From contig NZ_AP025018.1 in NCBI RefSeq assembly GCF_019977735.1, forward strand, positions 7,196,580 to 7,260,579: DNA of 64,000 bases, written 5' to 3'. Below the pieces are notes generated by a model that searched no databases, had not been told where the DNA came from, and saw nothing but the letters and a program-made list of their open reading frames with translations. Made by a program: the position numbers and the translations under genes. The DNA is from Calothrix sp. PCC 7716 (GTDB lineage: Bacteria; Cyanobacteriota; Cyanobacteriia; Cyanobacteriales; Nostocaceae). This document shows, piece after piece, positions 8,517 through 19,400 of the stretch. The stretch's first letter is position 1, and the number at the start of each line of letters is the position of its first letter.

Positions 8517-9905
8517 CTAGCAACTAACTCTGTGCTTGCGCTTCAACATTGCACTACCACCAATAGCACCAACTACTAGTAATCCCACCATAGAAGAAGG
8601 TTCTGGAATTCGCGTCCTTTCAACCCGAACAATTTGCCCTAGGTTTGGACCTACACCGCGCGTTGTTACATATATTTGGTTGTCAGGGCCAATAGTGATT
8701 CCATCAGCCGATGCCAGTCCTTGACCTGCTGCGACGAGAGTTGTGCGAGTTCCATCAGGAGCTAGTTGTATTAAAGAACCTGGCAAGTTTTGTAAGTCAC
8801 CCTTCCACTGCGCCTGGTCGCTAAACTGTAATACAAGCAAGTTGCCATTTTTATCAAATGTTAAGTCAGTGATGTGTGTAAACCCTTCAGCAAAAACTTG
8901 TGGCTGATTATCTTCCCCAATACGAAAAATCCGAGCTTGACCTTCGGGATAAGGAAAACCCAAATATTCGCCAACGTACAAGGCGCCATCAAGACCAATT
9001 GCGGCGCCTGTGGGTACTGATTGAACTAATATCTGAGCAGGTATTTGTCCTGCTCCATCTGCAGGTTGCCCGTCTGGCAGTGCGTCTGCTGGTATCTCTA
9101 CTAGCCCTGGAGGTATCTCTGCTCCTGGTGGAAGCGGTGGAAAGTCTGGGTTATCTATGAGTTTTTTGGGTAATGGAATTGCCGCCATATCACTGCCATC
9201 AAGTTTGATTTTATAGGCGGCATTCCCTCCTCCATCAACAACGTAAGCAGTATTACCACCAATAGTTAATTCATAGGGGTTACTAACGACATCCGCGCCA
9301 TCAGGATTATTGATAATTTCATATTTGCCAAAATCGAAAATCTCTGTCAACTGCTCGGTTTTCAAGTCAGCTTTGAATAGTTTTCCTAAGTTAGGGGTAT
9401 TCAAGAGTTGATCTGGTGGGGATGGAGGAAAAGTATTAAGTTGCGCTTCTGGAATTGGGTATTGAGTACCAAGAGTATTTAGTTCTAAGTCACGGTTTCC
9501 TGGATAACCTGCAAAGCCAGTCAGAAGATAAGCATTACCCAGCGAGTCAAATTGAAGTTCTTGAGGACCCGCTCCCTGATTACCAGAGGGTTGTTCTGCT
9601 AGAGACTGGAAGTTGTTGAATATACGCTCTTGCTTGCCGTCCGGCGTAATTTTGACAACTGAACCAGTGTTACCAGCACAAATTGGTTGAAAAAGTGTAC
9701 TAGGGGATGGTTGGCAGTTTCCATTCCCCCCAATACCTGGTTCACCTACATAAAGATTACCGTCAGGGCCAAATGCAGCACCGCGCGCGTTACTAATTCC
9801 ATCAGCAATTACCGTCAGAGATGCAGCTTGTACAGCTTTCGTTCCGGCAACAGCAGTAAAACAAGTAGTTAGAGCAAAAGTAATCGTAAATTTTTTGGCT
9901 TTCAT
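8517..9905 (-). CDS. ScyD/ScyE family beta-propeller protein with PEP-CTERM anchor
   Basis: A 462-residue exported protein. It has an N-terminal signal peptide (cleavage probably after VQA, about residue 27), six or so NHL/SMP-30-like blades with the repeated phrase FGPDGNLYVG, IGLDGALYVG, TFDKNGNLLV and IGPDNQIYVT, and a C-terminal PEP-CTERM signal (IPEPSSMVGLLVVGAIGG, then KRK). ScyD/ScyE homologues occur in scytonemin clusters, where ScyE is needed for assembly of the sunscreen pigment, but the family is wider than that and no scyABC genes lie here. A proline-rich insert (PPLPPGAEIPPG) sits mid-protein. The family is fairly sure; a scytonemin role is only possible. Confidence 0.75.
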   Translation of the reverse strand: MKAKKFTITFALTTCFTAVAGTKAVQAASLTVIADGISNARGAAFGPDGNLYVGEPGIGGNGNCQPSPSTLFQPICAGNTGSVVKITPDGKQERIFNNFQSLAEQPSGNQGAGPQELQFDSLGNAYLLTGFAGYPGNRDLELNTLGTQYPIPEAQLNTFPPSPPDQLLNTPNLGKLFKADLKTEQLTEIFDFGKYEIINNPDGADVVSNPYELTIGGNTAYVVDGGGNAAYKIKLDGSDMAAIPLPKKLIDNPDFPPLPPGAEIPPGLVEIPADALPDGQPADGAGQIPAQILVQSVPTGAAIGLDGALYVGEYLGFPYPEGQARIFRIGEDNQPQVFAEGFTHITDLTFDKNGNLLVLQFSDQAQWKGDLQNLPGSLIQLAPDGTRTTLVAAGQGLASADGITIGPDNQIYVTTRGVGPNLGQIVRVERTRIPEPSSMVGLLVVGAIGGSAMLKRKHRVSC

Positions 9906-10282
9906 AACCTTTAAAATTCCAAGTTATTTTAATTAAAAATTACCGGATTTAATGGTTATTTGAAATGAACATTCTTTGGGGAAAATATATCTATTATTTA
10001 TATTGTATTTATATTGCAATCAAACAAAAAATTTATGAACACTTTATTTTTAAAAACATCAAGCGCTCATAAACATAAATGTAGTATTCAATTTGATTAG
10101 TCGCTAAAAAACCTAACTAAAAACTAAACTTGCTTTATTATTTAATCTGTACTAATGATAAGTCTATATTTCCAAAAAGTCTACCTAACATTATGTTGTA
10201 TTCTTGCTATAAATATTCTAAATTTGCGAAAACATTTAGATTAGAGGTTGATATAAGACGAATAAACGTAAAAAATTTAAAA
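9906..10282. other. AT-rich intergenic region
   Basis: About 380 bases between the ScyD/E-like gene and the 3' end of the AraC gene. It is very AT-rich (runs such as TTATTTATATTGTATTTATATTG). It must contain the promoter of the ScyD/E-like gene. I see no gene or clear hairpin. Confidence 0.4.
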
Positions 10283-11170
10283 TTAAAGATTTTCTCTATA
10301 CACTTTTGGTGTCATTGTTGTATGCTTCCGAAATAGTGCTGTGAAGTGACTAGGGTTGCGGAAACCTATGCACTCACCAATGTCAGCTATTGACAATTGT
10401 TTTTGAGCTAGTAAAACCTTTGCTCGCTCGATTCTATAATTAATTACGTATTGATGAGGAGTAAGACCAGTTGACTGCTTGAATAAACGAGAAAAATGAT
10501 AAGTACTCATTTGTACGACGTTCTTAAGTTCCGTTAGCGTCAAGTCACGTTCAAGATTGTCACTAATATATGTGAGTACGTTTGATAACTTATATTTAGG
10601 TAAACCACCACTAAAATCCTCAACAGTGATAGAAGTAGAATACTGGTGTAACAAATAACTAGAAAGTGCGGTTGCTAATGATTCACCGTAAAGATGCCCA
10701 GACTTGCAACCAAATTCAAGTTCTGTTTTCAGGGCTAGCCCAATATATTGAATTTGGGGACTTACTACACCTAAGCTCGGCACAATCTCAATATCTTTTA
10801 AGTTCAACTCCTGTGCAATGTGAGTCACAAACGTTTGTTTGAGGCGTAATACCAGGAAGTCACAAGCATCATAACATATTCCAGAACATAATAAACCTGG
10901 AGGCATAATTGTAATTTCGCCGTATGTAAAGCGTTTGCTGACTAGTTGCCCATTCCACATTAACTCTACCCTAGCTGGGCGTTGGAAGTGCAGGTTAATA
11001 ATATAATCTGATGTTGTTTGTGGCGGTATTTCGTGTGCTTGTAGCTGCCAGTATTCAACAACAATGCTGTCCCAAGAGGCGCCTGCACTCGAAAGCATTG
11101 GCGCCATAAACTTTGGTTGTTGTCTCTGTATGTTAATTTTTTCAATGTTTGAAATTTTACCTTTGGACAT
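10283..11170 (-). CDS. AraC family transcriptional regulator
   Basis: A 295-residue regulator. The C-terminal 100 residues are the double helix-turn-helix of AraC/XylS proteins: LTLTELKNVVQMSTYHFSRL for the first unit and LSIADIGECIGFRNPSHFTA for the second, separated by the linker helix YRIERAKVLL. The N-terminal 180 residues are the variable effector half. It stands alone, with no clear target operon beside it, so the signal it senses cannot be read from context. Confidence 0.9.
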   Translation of the reverse strand: MSKGKISNIEKINIQRQQPKFMAPMLSSAGASWDSIVVEYWQLQAHEIPPQTTSDYIINLHFQRPARVELMWNGQLVSKRFTYGEITIMPPGLLCSGICYDACDFLVLRLKQTFVTHIAQELNLKDIEIVPSLGVVSPQIQYIGLALKTELEFGCKSGHLYGESLATALSSYLLHQYSTSITVEDFSGGLPKYKLSNVLTYISDNLERDLTLTELKNVVQMSTYHFSRLFKQSTGLTPHQYVINYRIERAKVLLAQKQLSIADIGECIGFRNPSHFTALFRKHTTMTPKVYRENL

Positions 11171-11261
11171 TATTGTTGCCGCCGCTAACTACTACAATAT
11201 TATTGGCAAACCAGCAAACAGAAGCAATATCTATCCAAATAAAGAAGCGCTCAATGTCAAG

Positions 11262-11345
11262 ATAAGTAACGGCGCCTTACTATCTTGTAGAAGGCGCCTA
11301 CCCAATTTATAGCTTTGCTAATTGTTATACAAAAGTTATTACATG
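11262..11345 (-). pseudogene. relict 3' end of a Uma2 gene
   Basis: This stretch closely matches the 3' end and downstream flank of the Uma2 gene near position 838-915: both contain a GGCGCC or GGCGCCC, the word TATCTTGTAGAAGG, then CTATCCAACTTATGG or CTACCCAATTTATAG, then TTTTGCTAA or CTTTGCTAA. No open frame survives upstream. It is best explained as the remnant of a second Uma2 gene or of a duplicated flank. Confidence 0.5.
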
Positions 11346-11402
11346 CTCCCAAAACTTTCGACTTCGTGCGGCACGCTAGAGTAACTAGCAATATTTAATC
11401 AA

Positions 11403-12668
11403 TTAGCGTAAATATGACGAGATACAAGTTGGAGTTGTTTTGGTTTCTAATTCTTCGATTTTTAATCCTTCTGTGGGAGGTGGACTCTTCAATCGCCGAT
11501 TCCGGTTAACTGCGGGAGCTTCAAGAGTTAAGTAAAGGATACCCTTATAAATCAATTCATAGAGCCAATCTTGATTAATTGCAGTTGCATAGGCTTGCCA
11601 TTTAGGTTGAGAGTGATTGATATCTTGCAACATACGATACATTTGTTCGCTAATTTGGTAAGTTGTAAAATAGGGATTATTGGGAGAAAATAATTCTATT
11701 TCGCGCTCTCCCGTTGTGGGACTGATTTCTAGGCGAAATCGCAAATCAGGAGACATAACCAAAAAGCAATCACTTATTTGCTGTTCTTCTAGTAACTGCC
11801 GTTGCTGGAAATATTCTTGTACATACTGATAAATTGGCTGATTCGGGTTGTGGATTGTGCGGCTATAATAAGAGCGTGTACGAATACTATCAACTTGACA
11901 AATTAAGATATAACCAAAGTTAACTGTACGTAAACCAGTAGTATTAAAGTTCTGTAGCCACTGATCTAATTCGATGTTGTATTGTTGCCAGGTTTGATTA
12001 AAAGCTGTATGGCAGTGGGGAACTGAAAACAGAATATCATTACGATCGGCAGTACTCAGTACTAACTTATAAGCCGCTCCTCCCTGCCACCATTGCTCCA
12101 GTTTAGACTCATACTGCTGAATGTTAACTAAATCCGAAACAATAAATACCCTGCCATTAGGCGCCAGGTGCTTTGTACTCTCAGTAATAATTTGAGCGAG
12201 AATTTCTTCACCAGTTATGCCACCATCCCGGAAGCGACATTCCTGGCTAGGACTAGGAACAAACGGAGGATTTGCTAGAATTGTATCAAAGTAGCCAGAA
12301 GTTGTTTCGTAGAGATTGCCGACAGAGAAGTGAGTATTAGATATACCATTGAGTTGAGCGTTAAACCGAGCAAAGCGAATTGCTCGTGGGTTAATATCAA
12401 CTCCGATAGCTTCTTTCGTATAACGGCTTGCGACTAAACTTTGAATACCGCTACCACAGCAGAGATCTAAAACTCGATTGACTGGATATTGAGGAGCTGT
12501 ATAAACCAGTCCCATACTATCCATACCTACGTACATCACAACGTCTTCCTCAATTTGATCTTCAGAAAGAATCATGTAGCGATGATCTGTAGCCACATAT
12601 AGCCCAGCAACAGCAAATAAATCGACTCGTGAAGCCCAATCTTCACCACGTTGAATTAACAGACCCAA
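11403..12668 (-). CDS. class I SAM-dependent methyltransferase, 5' end cut by IS
   Basis: A HemK/RsmC-like methyltransferase of at least 421 residues. The SAM-binding loop is VLDLCCGSGIQSL, motif II is GVDINPRAIRFARFNAQLNG, and the catalytic NPPF motif reads ILANPPFVPSP, a signature of N-methyltransferases acting on amide or exocyclic nitrogens. The C-terminal 200 residues are unfamiliar. The only usable start is a TTG at 12668, right beside the terminal inverted repeat of the IS at 12671, and the frame continues into IS sequence with no ATG. The natural N-terminus has therefore probably been lost. Whether the remainder is expressed is unknown. Confidence 0.75.
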   Translation of the reverse strand: MGLLIQRGEDWASRVDLFAVAGLYVATDHRYMILSEDQIEEDVVMYVGMDSMGLVYTAPQYPVNRVLDLCCGSGIQSLVASRYTKEAIGVDINPRAIRFARFNAQLNGISNTHFSVGNLYETTSGYFDTILANPPFVPSPSQECRFRDGGITGEEILAQIITESTKHLAPNGRVFIVSDLVNIQQYESKLEQWWQGGAAYKLVLSTADRNDILFSVPHCHTAFNQTWQQYNIELDQWLQNFNTTGLRTVNFGYILICQVDSIRTRSYYSRTIHNPNQPIYQYVQEYFQQRQLLEEQQISDCFLVMSPDLRFRLEISPTTGEREIELFSPNNPYFTTYQISEQMYRMLQDINHSQPKWQAYATAINQDWLYELIYKGILYLTLEAPAVNRNRRLKSPPPTEGLKIEELETKTTPTCISSYLR

Positions 12669-12670
12669 GC

Positions 12671-14132
12671 CAATACCTTCGCCAAAATAAAGAGGGCCTT
12701 CTGTAGTAGAGTTATGTTTACTAGACTACAACTCAAACATATACAGAAAGCCCATGCCAAATATATTAGCACTATTGGAATGCCTACAGCGACATACGAC
12801 AAGAACAACTTTGAGACGGTGGGGTCGAATCATACCAGCAATACTAGCTATGAGTGGAAGAATAACTATGCTGGGCATATCACGGTGGTGTGGAAAAGGG
12901 GGGAGTTATCGAACAATACAACGTTTTTTTGCTTCATCGCTACCTTGGGCAGTGTTGTTTTGGGTATTTTTTAAAGAACATATATTTAGAAGCAAAGAAA
13001 CATATATACTAGCTGGTGATGAAGTAGTAATTAGTAAAGCAGGAGAAAAAAGCTACGGAATCGATAGATTTTTCTCATCCTTATATCAAAAACCAATACT
13101 CGGTTTATCTTTTTTTACTTTATCGCTTGTAAGTGTGGAGCAAAGAAGAGCATTTCCTATTAGCATAGAGCAAGTTATAAAGCCTAAAGAAGATAAAGCA
13201 AAAAAAATAATAGAAAAGCCTAAAGCGACTAAAGATGAGTCGAATAAAGAAGCTGTAAAAAAGAAAGGTGGGCGCCCAAAGGGTAGTAAGACAAGGGATA
13301 AGAAAGAAGTAAATTTAACTCCCGACTTTTTACGTATTCGTCGTCTAGTTCAGGATTTACTTAAAAAAATCAGTAATTTTTTACCATTAACCTACTTAGT
13401 ACTTGATGGTTATTTTGGAAATAATAAAGCTGTAGTAATGGCTCGGCAGCTAGGTTTACACCTAATTTGTAAAATGCGCCATGACTCAGCATTATACATA
13501 CCTTACGAAAATCCAGACCCTACCCGTAAGTCTCGTCGTAAGTACGGGGAGAAAATAAACTATTCATTTATACCAGAGCGTTTTTTAAAAAAATCTAACA
13601 TTGAAGATGACATTCGTACAGATATTTACCAAGCACAACTTCTACACAAGGAGTATTGTCAAGCATTAAATGTCGTCATCATAGTACGAACAGATATTAA
13701 AACTTGTCATAGAACTCATGCTGTGTTATTTTCCACTGACTTAAATTTAAGCTATGACAAGTTAATTGATTATTACAGTCTCAGATTTCAAATTGAGTTC
13801 AATTACCGAGATGCTAAACAATTTTGGGGGCTAGAAGATTTTATGAATGTTGGAAAAACAGCAGTTACAAACGCTGCTAATCTTGCATTTTTTATGGTTA
13901 GTGTTTCACAAGTTTTGCTTGTTCATTTTCGGAAATTTAATCCGGATTTTAGTGTTACGGACTTGAAGGCACTGTTCCGAGGTTATAAATATGTTGAGGA
14001 AACTATAAAACTCCTTCCCGAAAAACCAGACCCAGTTTTAATGGCAAATATTTTCCACAGAGTTACCAATTTAGGGCGCATACACCCTGCTAGTACTTGC
14101 TCCACCAGTTCTTAAATTTGGCGAAGGTATTG
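12671..14132 (+). mobile_element. insertion sequence, IS4/IS701-like, 1462 bp
   Basis: A complete element bounded by perfect 16-bp terminal inverted repeats CAATACCTTCGCCAAA (12671-12686) and its complement (14117-14132), with weaker similarity running some 30 bases further in. It encodes one transposase. No target duplication is seen: the outer bases are CCCAAGC on the left and TAGTAAAA on the right. Together with the truncated genes on both sides this suggests a deletion next to the element after it inserted. Confidence 0.85.
12754..14115 (+). CDS. DDE transposase of the IS at 12671-14132
   Basis: A 453-residue transposase of the IS4/IS701-like group. Candidate catalytic acids are the Asp in LAGDEVV (about residue 88), the Asp in YLVLDGYFGN (about 227) and the Glu in RFQIEFNYRDAKQFWG (about 350), the last being the YREK-like box of this superfamily. 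A lysine-rich linker (KKKGGRPKGSKTRDKK) is typical. The frame is intact, so the element may still be active. Its final codons lie in the right terminal inverted repeat region. Confidence 0.85.
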   Translation: MPNILALLECLQRHTTRTTLRRWGRIIPAILAMSGRITMLGISRWCGKGGSYRTIQRFFASSLPWAVLFWVFFKEHIFRSKETYILAGDEVVISKAGEKSYGIDRFFSSLYQKPILGLSFFTLSLVSVEQRRAFPISIEQVIKPKEDKAKKIIEKPKATKDESNKEAVKKKGGRPKGSKTRDKKEVNLTPDFLRIRRLVQDLLKKISNFLPLTYLVLDGYFGNNKAVVMARQLGLHLICKMRHDSALYIPYENPDPTRKSRRKYGEKINYSFIPERFLKKSNIEDDIRTDIYQAQLLHKEYCQALNVVIIVRTDIKTCHRTHAVLFSTDLNLSYDKLIDYYSLRFQIEFNYRDAKQFWGLEDFMNVGKTAVTNAANLAFFMVSVSQVLLVHFRKFNPDFSVTDLKALFRGYKYVEETIKLLPEKPDPVLMANIFHRVTNLGRIHPASTCSTSS

Positions 14133-15447
14133 TAGTAAAAAATGGGTCAAATATTCGCTTTCTGGTTATTTCATCCATGCCAATTCCATTGTCAACAATC
14201 CGAATAGCCACATAAAGTTCGCCAACAACTTCTGTATGAATCCGGATTATGGGCACAAACAAAATTATGTCCTCCGGAACCTGTGAAACTATCTGATGCT
14301 GAATTTTTTCGTCATATTCGCTTTTACAGCGAGACACAACAGCATCGATAGCATTGGTCAGCAAGTTCATAAACACCTGATTTAATTGCCCTGCATAGCA
14401 CTCTACTTGTGGCAATTCGCTGTACTCTTTAATCACTTGGATAGGGTTGCAGTCTTTTTCAACCTTAAGACGGCTTTGTAAAATCATTAAAGTACTGTCA
14501 ATTCCTTCATGGATATCAACAGCTTTAATCTCTGCCTCATCTAAACGGGAGAAATTGCGGAGCGAAACTACAATTGCACTAATACGATCTGCCCCCATTT
14601 GCATAGAAGACAACAGTCTGGGCAGGTCAGCCAGCAGAAAATCCATATCTATCTTATGTATCTTATCCTGAATATCCTTAACTGGTTTAGGATAGTGCTG
14701 CTGATACAGACGGATTAAATCCAGTAAGTTTTGGATATACTCATTCGCATGAGTTATGTTGCCGTAAATAAAATTGACAGGGTTGTTAATTTCATGGGCA
14801 ATACCAGCAACTAACTGCCCTAAACTTGACATTTTTTCCGCATGTAGCAGTTTAGCTTGGGTTTGTTTAAGTTCTTGTAAAGTTGCTTCTAATTGTTGGG
14901 TTTGCAGCCTCAACTGCTCTCTTGATTGTAAAAGTGTTGCTTCTGTTTGTTTCCGTTCCTGGTTTTCAAAGCGCAGCTGCTCAATTCGCATTTGTAATGC
15001 TTCGTTGGCTTCTTTCAACGCTCCTTGCGCTCGTTTACGATCGGTGATGTTTGTTAAAGAGCCACTTATTTCTCCATGAGCTTCAGAACGAGCTGATAAT
15101 TCTAACCAAATAATTTCTGTACTTTTATGATGAAATCGTAATTCCCAACAGGCAAGATCCTGTTTAGTATGCATTTGAGTTAAAAAGTTTAGCCAAACCT
15201 GCCGATCTTCAGCATGAAGATAGTCATCTATTGGGTGATTTAAGCATTCAGATGTACTATACCCTAAAGTTAGTGTCCAAGCTTTATTCAAAAGTATAAT
15301 ATTTCCTACCTTATCACACTTAAATACAATTTCACGTAGATTTTCAACTAACTCTCGATAACGTTTTTCTGACTCAGAAATTTGTTCTATTAAACGGTAT
15401 TGAATCTGCGTATGCAGTTCATTATCAGCTAAAAAATCGGATTTCAT
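14071..15447 (-). pseudogene. PAS-containing histidine kinase, 3' end cut by IS
   Basis: A cytoplasmic sensor kinase. It has a PAS domain (about 25-150), a coiled coil (about 150-215), the HisKA motif GQLVAGIAHEINNPVNFIYG with the phosphoacceptor His, and the N and start of the F boxes of the HATPase (FMNLLTNAIDAV, IRIVDNGIGMDEITRKRIFDPFFTT). After FFTT, where a G2 box (GTGLGLSI-like) should follow, the sequence enters the terminal repeat of the IS and ends in a short unrelated tail. The ATP lid and last 40 or so residues are missing, so kinase activity is doubtful. Confidence 0.8.
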
Positions 15448-15537
15448 AAAAATATAGCCAGCTGTTTTAATATATTATCACGCTGAATTCAAACTAATAA
15501 TTTTCATTAAAAAATTGTTTTAAAGTATATTTATTAG

Positions 15538-16152
15538 TTACACAGGAACTGAAGAAGCTAAATGGCTCAATAATTCTGTGTGAGTCATCACTTCTGCGTA
15601 GAGCGGAAAAATACTACTACAGTAAAAACCTTGTTCAAAGACAGTACGAGCTGAAGTACAATCTGAGATAATTATTACGCGGTAGCCCTTTTCATGAGCA
15701 GAGCGCCCAGTAGAGTCAATACATATGGATGTAACAGCACCTGCTAGCACAACATCTGTAATCCCTTTTTCTTTGAGAATTTCATCAAGGTTAGTATTGA
15801 TGAACGCATTAAATCCTCGCTTACCAGGCACCTCCATAATTCTATCTTTAAAAGGGTATAATTCTTCAATTGTTTCTGAACCTGGAGTTCCCATCTGAAA
15901 AGCATTTACTTCTTTAATAGTGTTAAGAATGCCAATCGGCTCGATTAATTCTTCATAGTTAGATGTAAAGAATATTGGAGTTGTGATAATCAATGTAGCC
16001 GTAGAAGCAAGACATTGAAGAAGATGGACTGTGTTGGCTATGACGTTTGTAACTTTGGATGATTCTTCGATTACTCCATAGAGTATTCCATTTGGGGAGA
16101 AATAATCATTTTGATATCCAATTAGAATAAGTGCCGTCTTGTGAGATTTCAT
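15538..16152 (-). CDS. isochorismatase-like cysteine hydrolase
   Basis: A 204-residue member of the isochorismatase-like hydrolases. The catalytic triad is visible as Asp16 (LIGYQNDYF), Lys in VPGKRGFNAF and the nucleophilic Cys in AGAVTSICIDSTGR. The family hydrolyses amides or vinyl ethers in small molecules. The substrate cannot be read from the sequence. It lies 90 bases from the damaged histidine kinase on the same strand, so the two may once have been co-expressed. Confidence 0.85.
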   Translation of the reverse strand: MKSHKTALILIGYQNDYFSPNGILYGVIEESSKVTNVIANTVHLLQCLASTATLIITTPIFFTSNYEELIEPIGILNTIKEVNAFQMGTPGSETIEELYPFKDRIMEVPGKRGFNAFINTNLDEILKEKGITDVVLAGAVTSICIDSTGRSAHEKGYRVIIISDCTSARTVFEQGFYCSSIFPLYAEVMTHTELLSHLASSVPV

Positions 16153-16419
16153 TAGTGTATTAAGTGGTTAACTTTCAAGGAGAAAGCAGCGCAATTATAG
16201 CTAAAAGCCAGAAGTACAAGCCAAAGGGCAAAAGTGATGCAATATAGCGTAGATATGTACCACCACCAATTGCAAGCTCTTTCTGTCCTTCGCCTCCTGC
16301 CCTCCGCTTCTGTCACCATGTCAAAGCGCTACTACCTTACTTAGCGAAATTTTAGCAATTGCCTTGATAAACCTGAATCAGTAATTTCTTTGAACTTTGG
16401 CTATAGACATACTAATTTT

Positions 16420-19400
16420 TTATAAGATTAATTTATGTAAGGGCTTTTCAACTGCCCCAAGGGCTAACAAAGTATGTTTTTGCGCTTCTGTTAAACCTAT
16501 GGCGCCATAAATATTCATTCCTTCGTAAATTCGTTCTGCTTTTAAAGTTTGAATACGTTCAAATGTTTTTGTATCCCAAACTTGAATAACAGCATTTGTA
16601 TCTCCACTTATTAACATCCGACCGTCCGGACTAAAAGCTAGAGACATAACCCAGGTATTTGCTGCTATTTCTAATGTTTTTAGACAGTGACCTGTTGTTA
16701 CATCCCAAAATTTAATGGTGCCATCACTACTACAACTAGCAAGGGTTTTACCATCGGGACTAAAAATAGTTGCCCATATCCAATCTTGATGTGCTGAGAG
16801 TATATGTATACATTCACCTGTACGCGCGTTCCATAGTCTAATTGTGCGGTCGGAACTACATCCAGTGGCAATAGTAGCACCATCTGGGCTAAAGTTAAGG
16901 CGCCAAATCCAATAACTGTGTCCTTTTAAAGTTAAACAACATAGAAAAGTTTCTAAATCCCAAATTCTAACGGTATCATCAAAGCTACCTGCTACTAAAG
17001 TTTTTCCATTTGGGCTAAAAGCTACAGACATTGCAATGTGTTCTGGAAATGTGTGCAGAAGCTGACCTGTTGCCATATCCCAAAGTTTAACACTACGGTC
17101 GTAGCTGCTGCTCGCTATAACTTTACCATCTGGACTAACGGCAACTCCTGTCACCATACCAGAGTGTCCCCGCAATATTTTAGTGCAATTACCTGTTTCT
17201 ACATCCCACAATCTTATAGTTTGGTCAGCGCTACCACTAACTAAGCTACGACCATCTGGACTAAACGCTACTGAAAAAATAAAATCGGTATGTCCAATTA
17301 AATCGCGGCGCCGTCCATCTAAATTCCAAAGTCTAACGATACAATCTTCATTGCCACTAGCAATAATTGTACGACTTGGATGAAAAGCAATGGCGCCAAC
17401 CCAATTAATTCTGGCTTTGAAACTTCTTACACATTCTCCATTTAAAATACTCCATAACTTTACTGAAAAATCATCACCACCACTAGCAAGCAAAGTTCCT
17501 TGAGAATTAACGGCAATAGTATTAATCGAATTTGTATGTCCATACAAAGTTTTAATACATTCAAAGCTAGTAATATCCCAGAGACGAATTGTGCGGTCGA
17601 TGCTCGAACTAACGAGGATATTTCCATCACCAACAAATATTGCCCTTAATACTCCATTGGTATGTCCTTGCAAAACTCCTATACAAGTACCTTCGTTTAT
17701 ATCCCAAAGTCTAATAGTCGAGTCTAAACTGCTACTAGCAAGTACTCCTGCTTTGCTAAATGCCACCCACATAACCCAGTCGTTATGTCCTTGCAAAGTT
17801 TTGATACAATTACCTGTCTTCAGTTCCCATAAGGTAATAACATTACTTTTACCGCAAGTGGCAATTATGGAACCATCTAGACTTAGTGCTGCAAAAGTTA
17901 TTGATACTGGATTTTCTTGATTTTCTTGTAAAATCTTTATTGTGCATTGCCCGGTGTCAATATCCCAGACTCTCACAGAATTATCTGTACTACTGCTAAT
18001 TAATGTTTTGCCATCATGGCTAAATACAATTGAAAAAACTCCGTTTTTATACCCTTCCAAAGTTTTTAGTATTTTTAAATCACCTGTACTTATATCCCAC
18101 AACTTAATTACTTTATCATCGGCGCCAGTAGCTAGTGTTTTACCATCTGGGCTAAAGTCAATACACCATATTGGAGCAAAATGCCCTTGAAATTTGATTA
18201 GATGTTGACCGCTAGTACTATCCCATAGTGAAATTGAACCTTCACTATGACCTGTTGCCAAAATTTTACCATCTGGACTAAACACTGCTGACATTGCTGT
18301 CGAAAAAGTTTTGGCAAATACCGATTTTGATAAGTCGGCGCCTGTAAAATTAACTTGTTTTAAAGGTGTATCTTGTAAATATGCTTGCCAGATAGTTAAA
18401 TAAGAAAAATCATAGCCTGTTAAATCTACTTGTAAGTTATTCAACAAATTAATAATATTCCCAATTGCATAACCTGGCTCAATTGGCTTGCCAGATATAT
18501 CTGAACCGACCCGAACTAGTTGAGTTACTATTGACTCTTTTGTTCTTAGTTTTAAAAGTAATTGCTCAATTACAGGTTGGAGAATTAATTTGGTTTGAGT
18601 AATACGAATATAATCTTTTGCTGTGGCTTTAATTAAAGCATGGGTGTTAAGGAGTGATGAGTGCTGAGTGTTGAGTGCTGAGTGTAGAGACCGAATTAAT
18701 TCGGTCTCTACGAGTTCCAAAGATATTTGTTCAATCAATTGTTCTGTTACAAATTCCATTACTACAGGTTGAAGAGTAAATTGTACTGAAGTATGGGGAA
18801 GTGATGTTTTTTCGATTAAATTTCTTCTACTTAAAGACTCTAAAGCTTCTAAAAGCTTCATTGATGATACAGGCAATACTAAATCCGCACGCAATTCGGC
18901 TAAAGTGACTGGTTCTCGGTTAATACAAATCCAGTACATCAAGTCTTTTTCGAGAAATGAAAGACGGTGAAATTGCTGTGATAGCAAGTCGTAAATAGTA
19001 CCAAAAACTTTTGTACCTTGGGCAAGAAATTCTTTTATATCACCGTTAAATAGTTCTTGAATAGTCGTTGCAATAATTTTTAAAGCTAAAGGATTACCTG
19101 CATAATGCTGTATTAAATCTTGCCATTCGGCATCTGAACCATAAAAAACACTTTTGCTTCTTACTAATTCAAGGGCTGCCTTTTCTTGTAAACCAGTTAA
19201 TTGTAATGTTTTAACTGGTAGAGCATCACCTTCAAGCGTCGCTATTTCCTGTGGTTTCTCCCGACTCGTTAATACTACACAGCTATTATGACTCGTTTCT
19301 CCTACTAGCTTGAAAAATTCTCCATAATTCTCATAAGATACTTGATATTGACCTGAACGGGCGCCGTCCGCTAAAATTGATTCCAAGTTGTCTAAAATTA

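Noticed and set aside
8536-9872. Several plus-strand frames opposite the ScyD/E-like gene
   Set aside because: They are antisense shadows; only the minus-strand frame has a signal peptide, blades and a PEP-CTERM tail.
12714-12974. 86-residue frame overlapping the transposase start
   Set aside because: It is a shadow frame inside the IS; the 453-residue transposase carries all the recognisable motifs.
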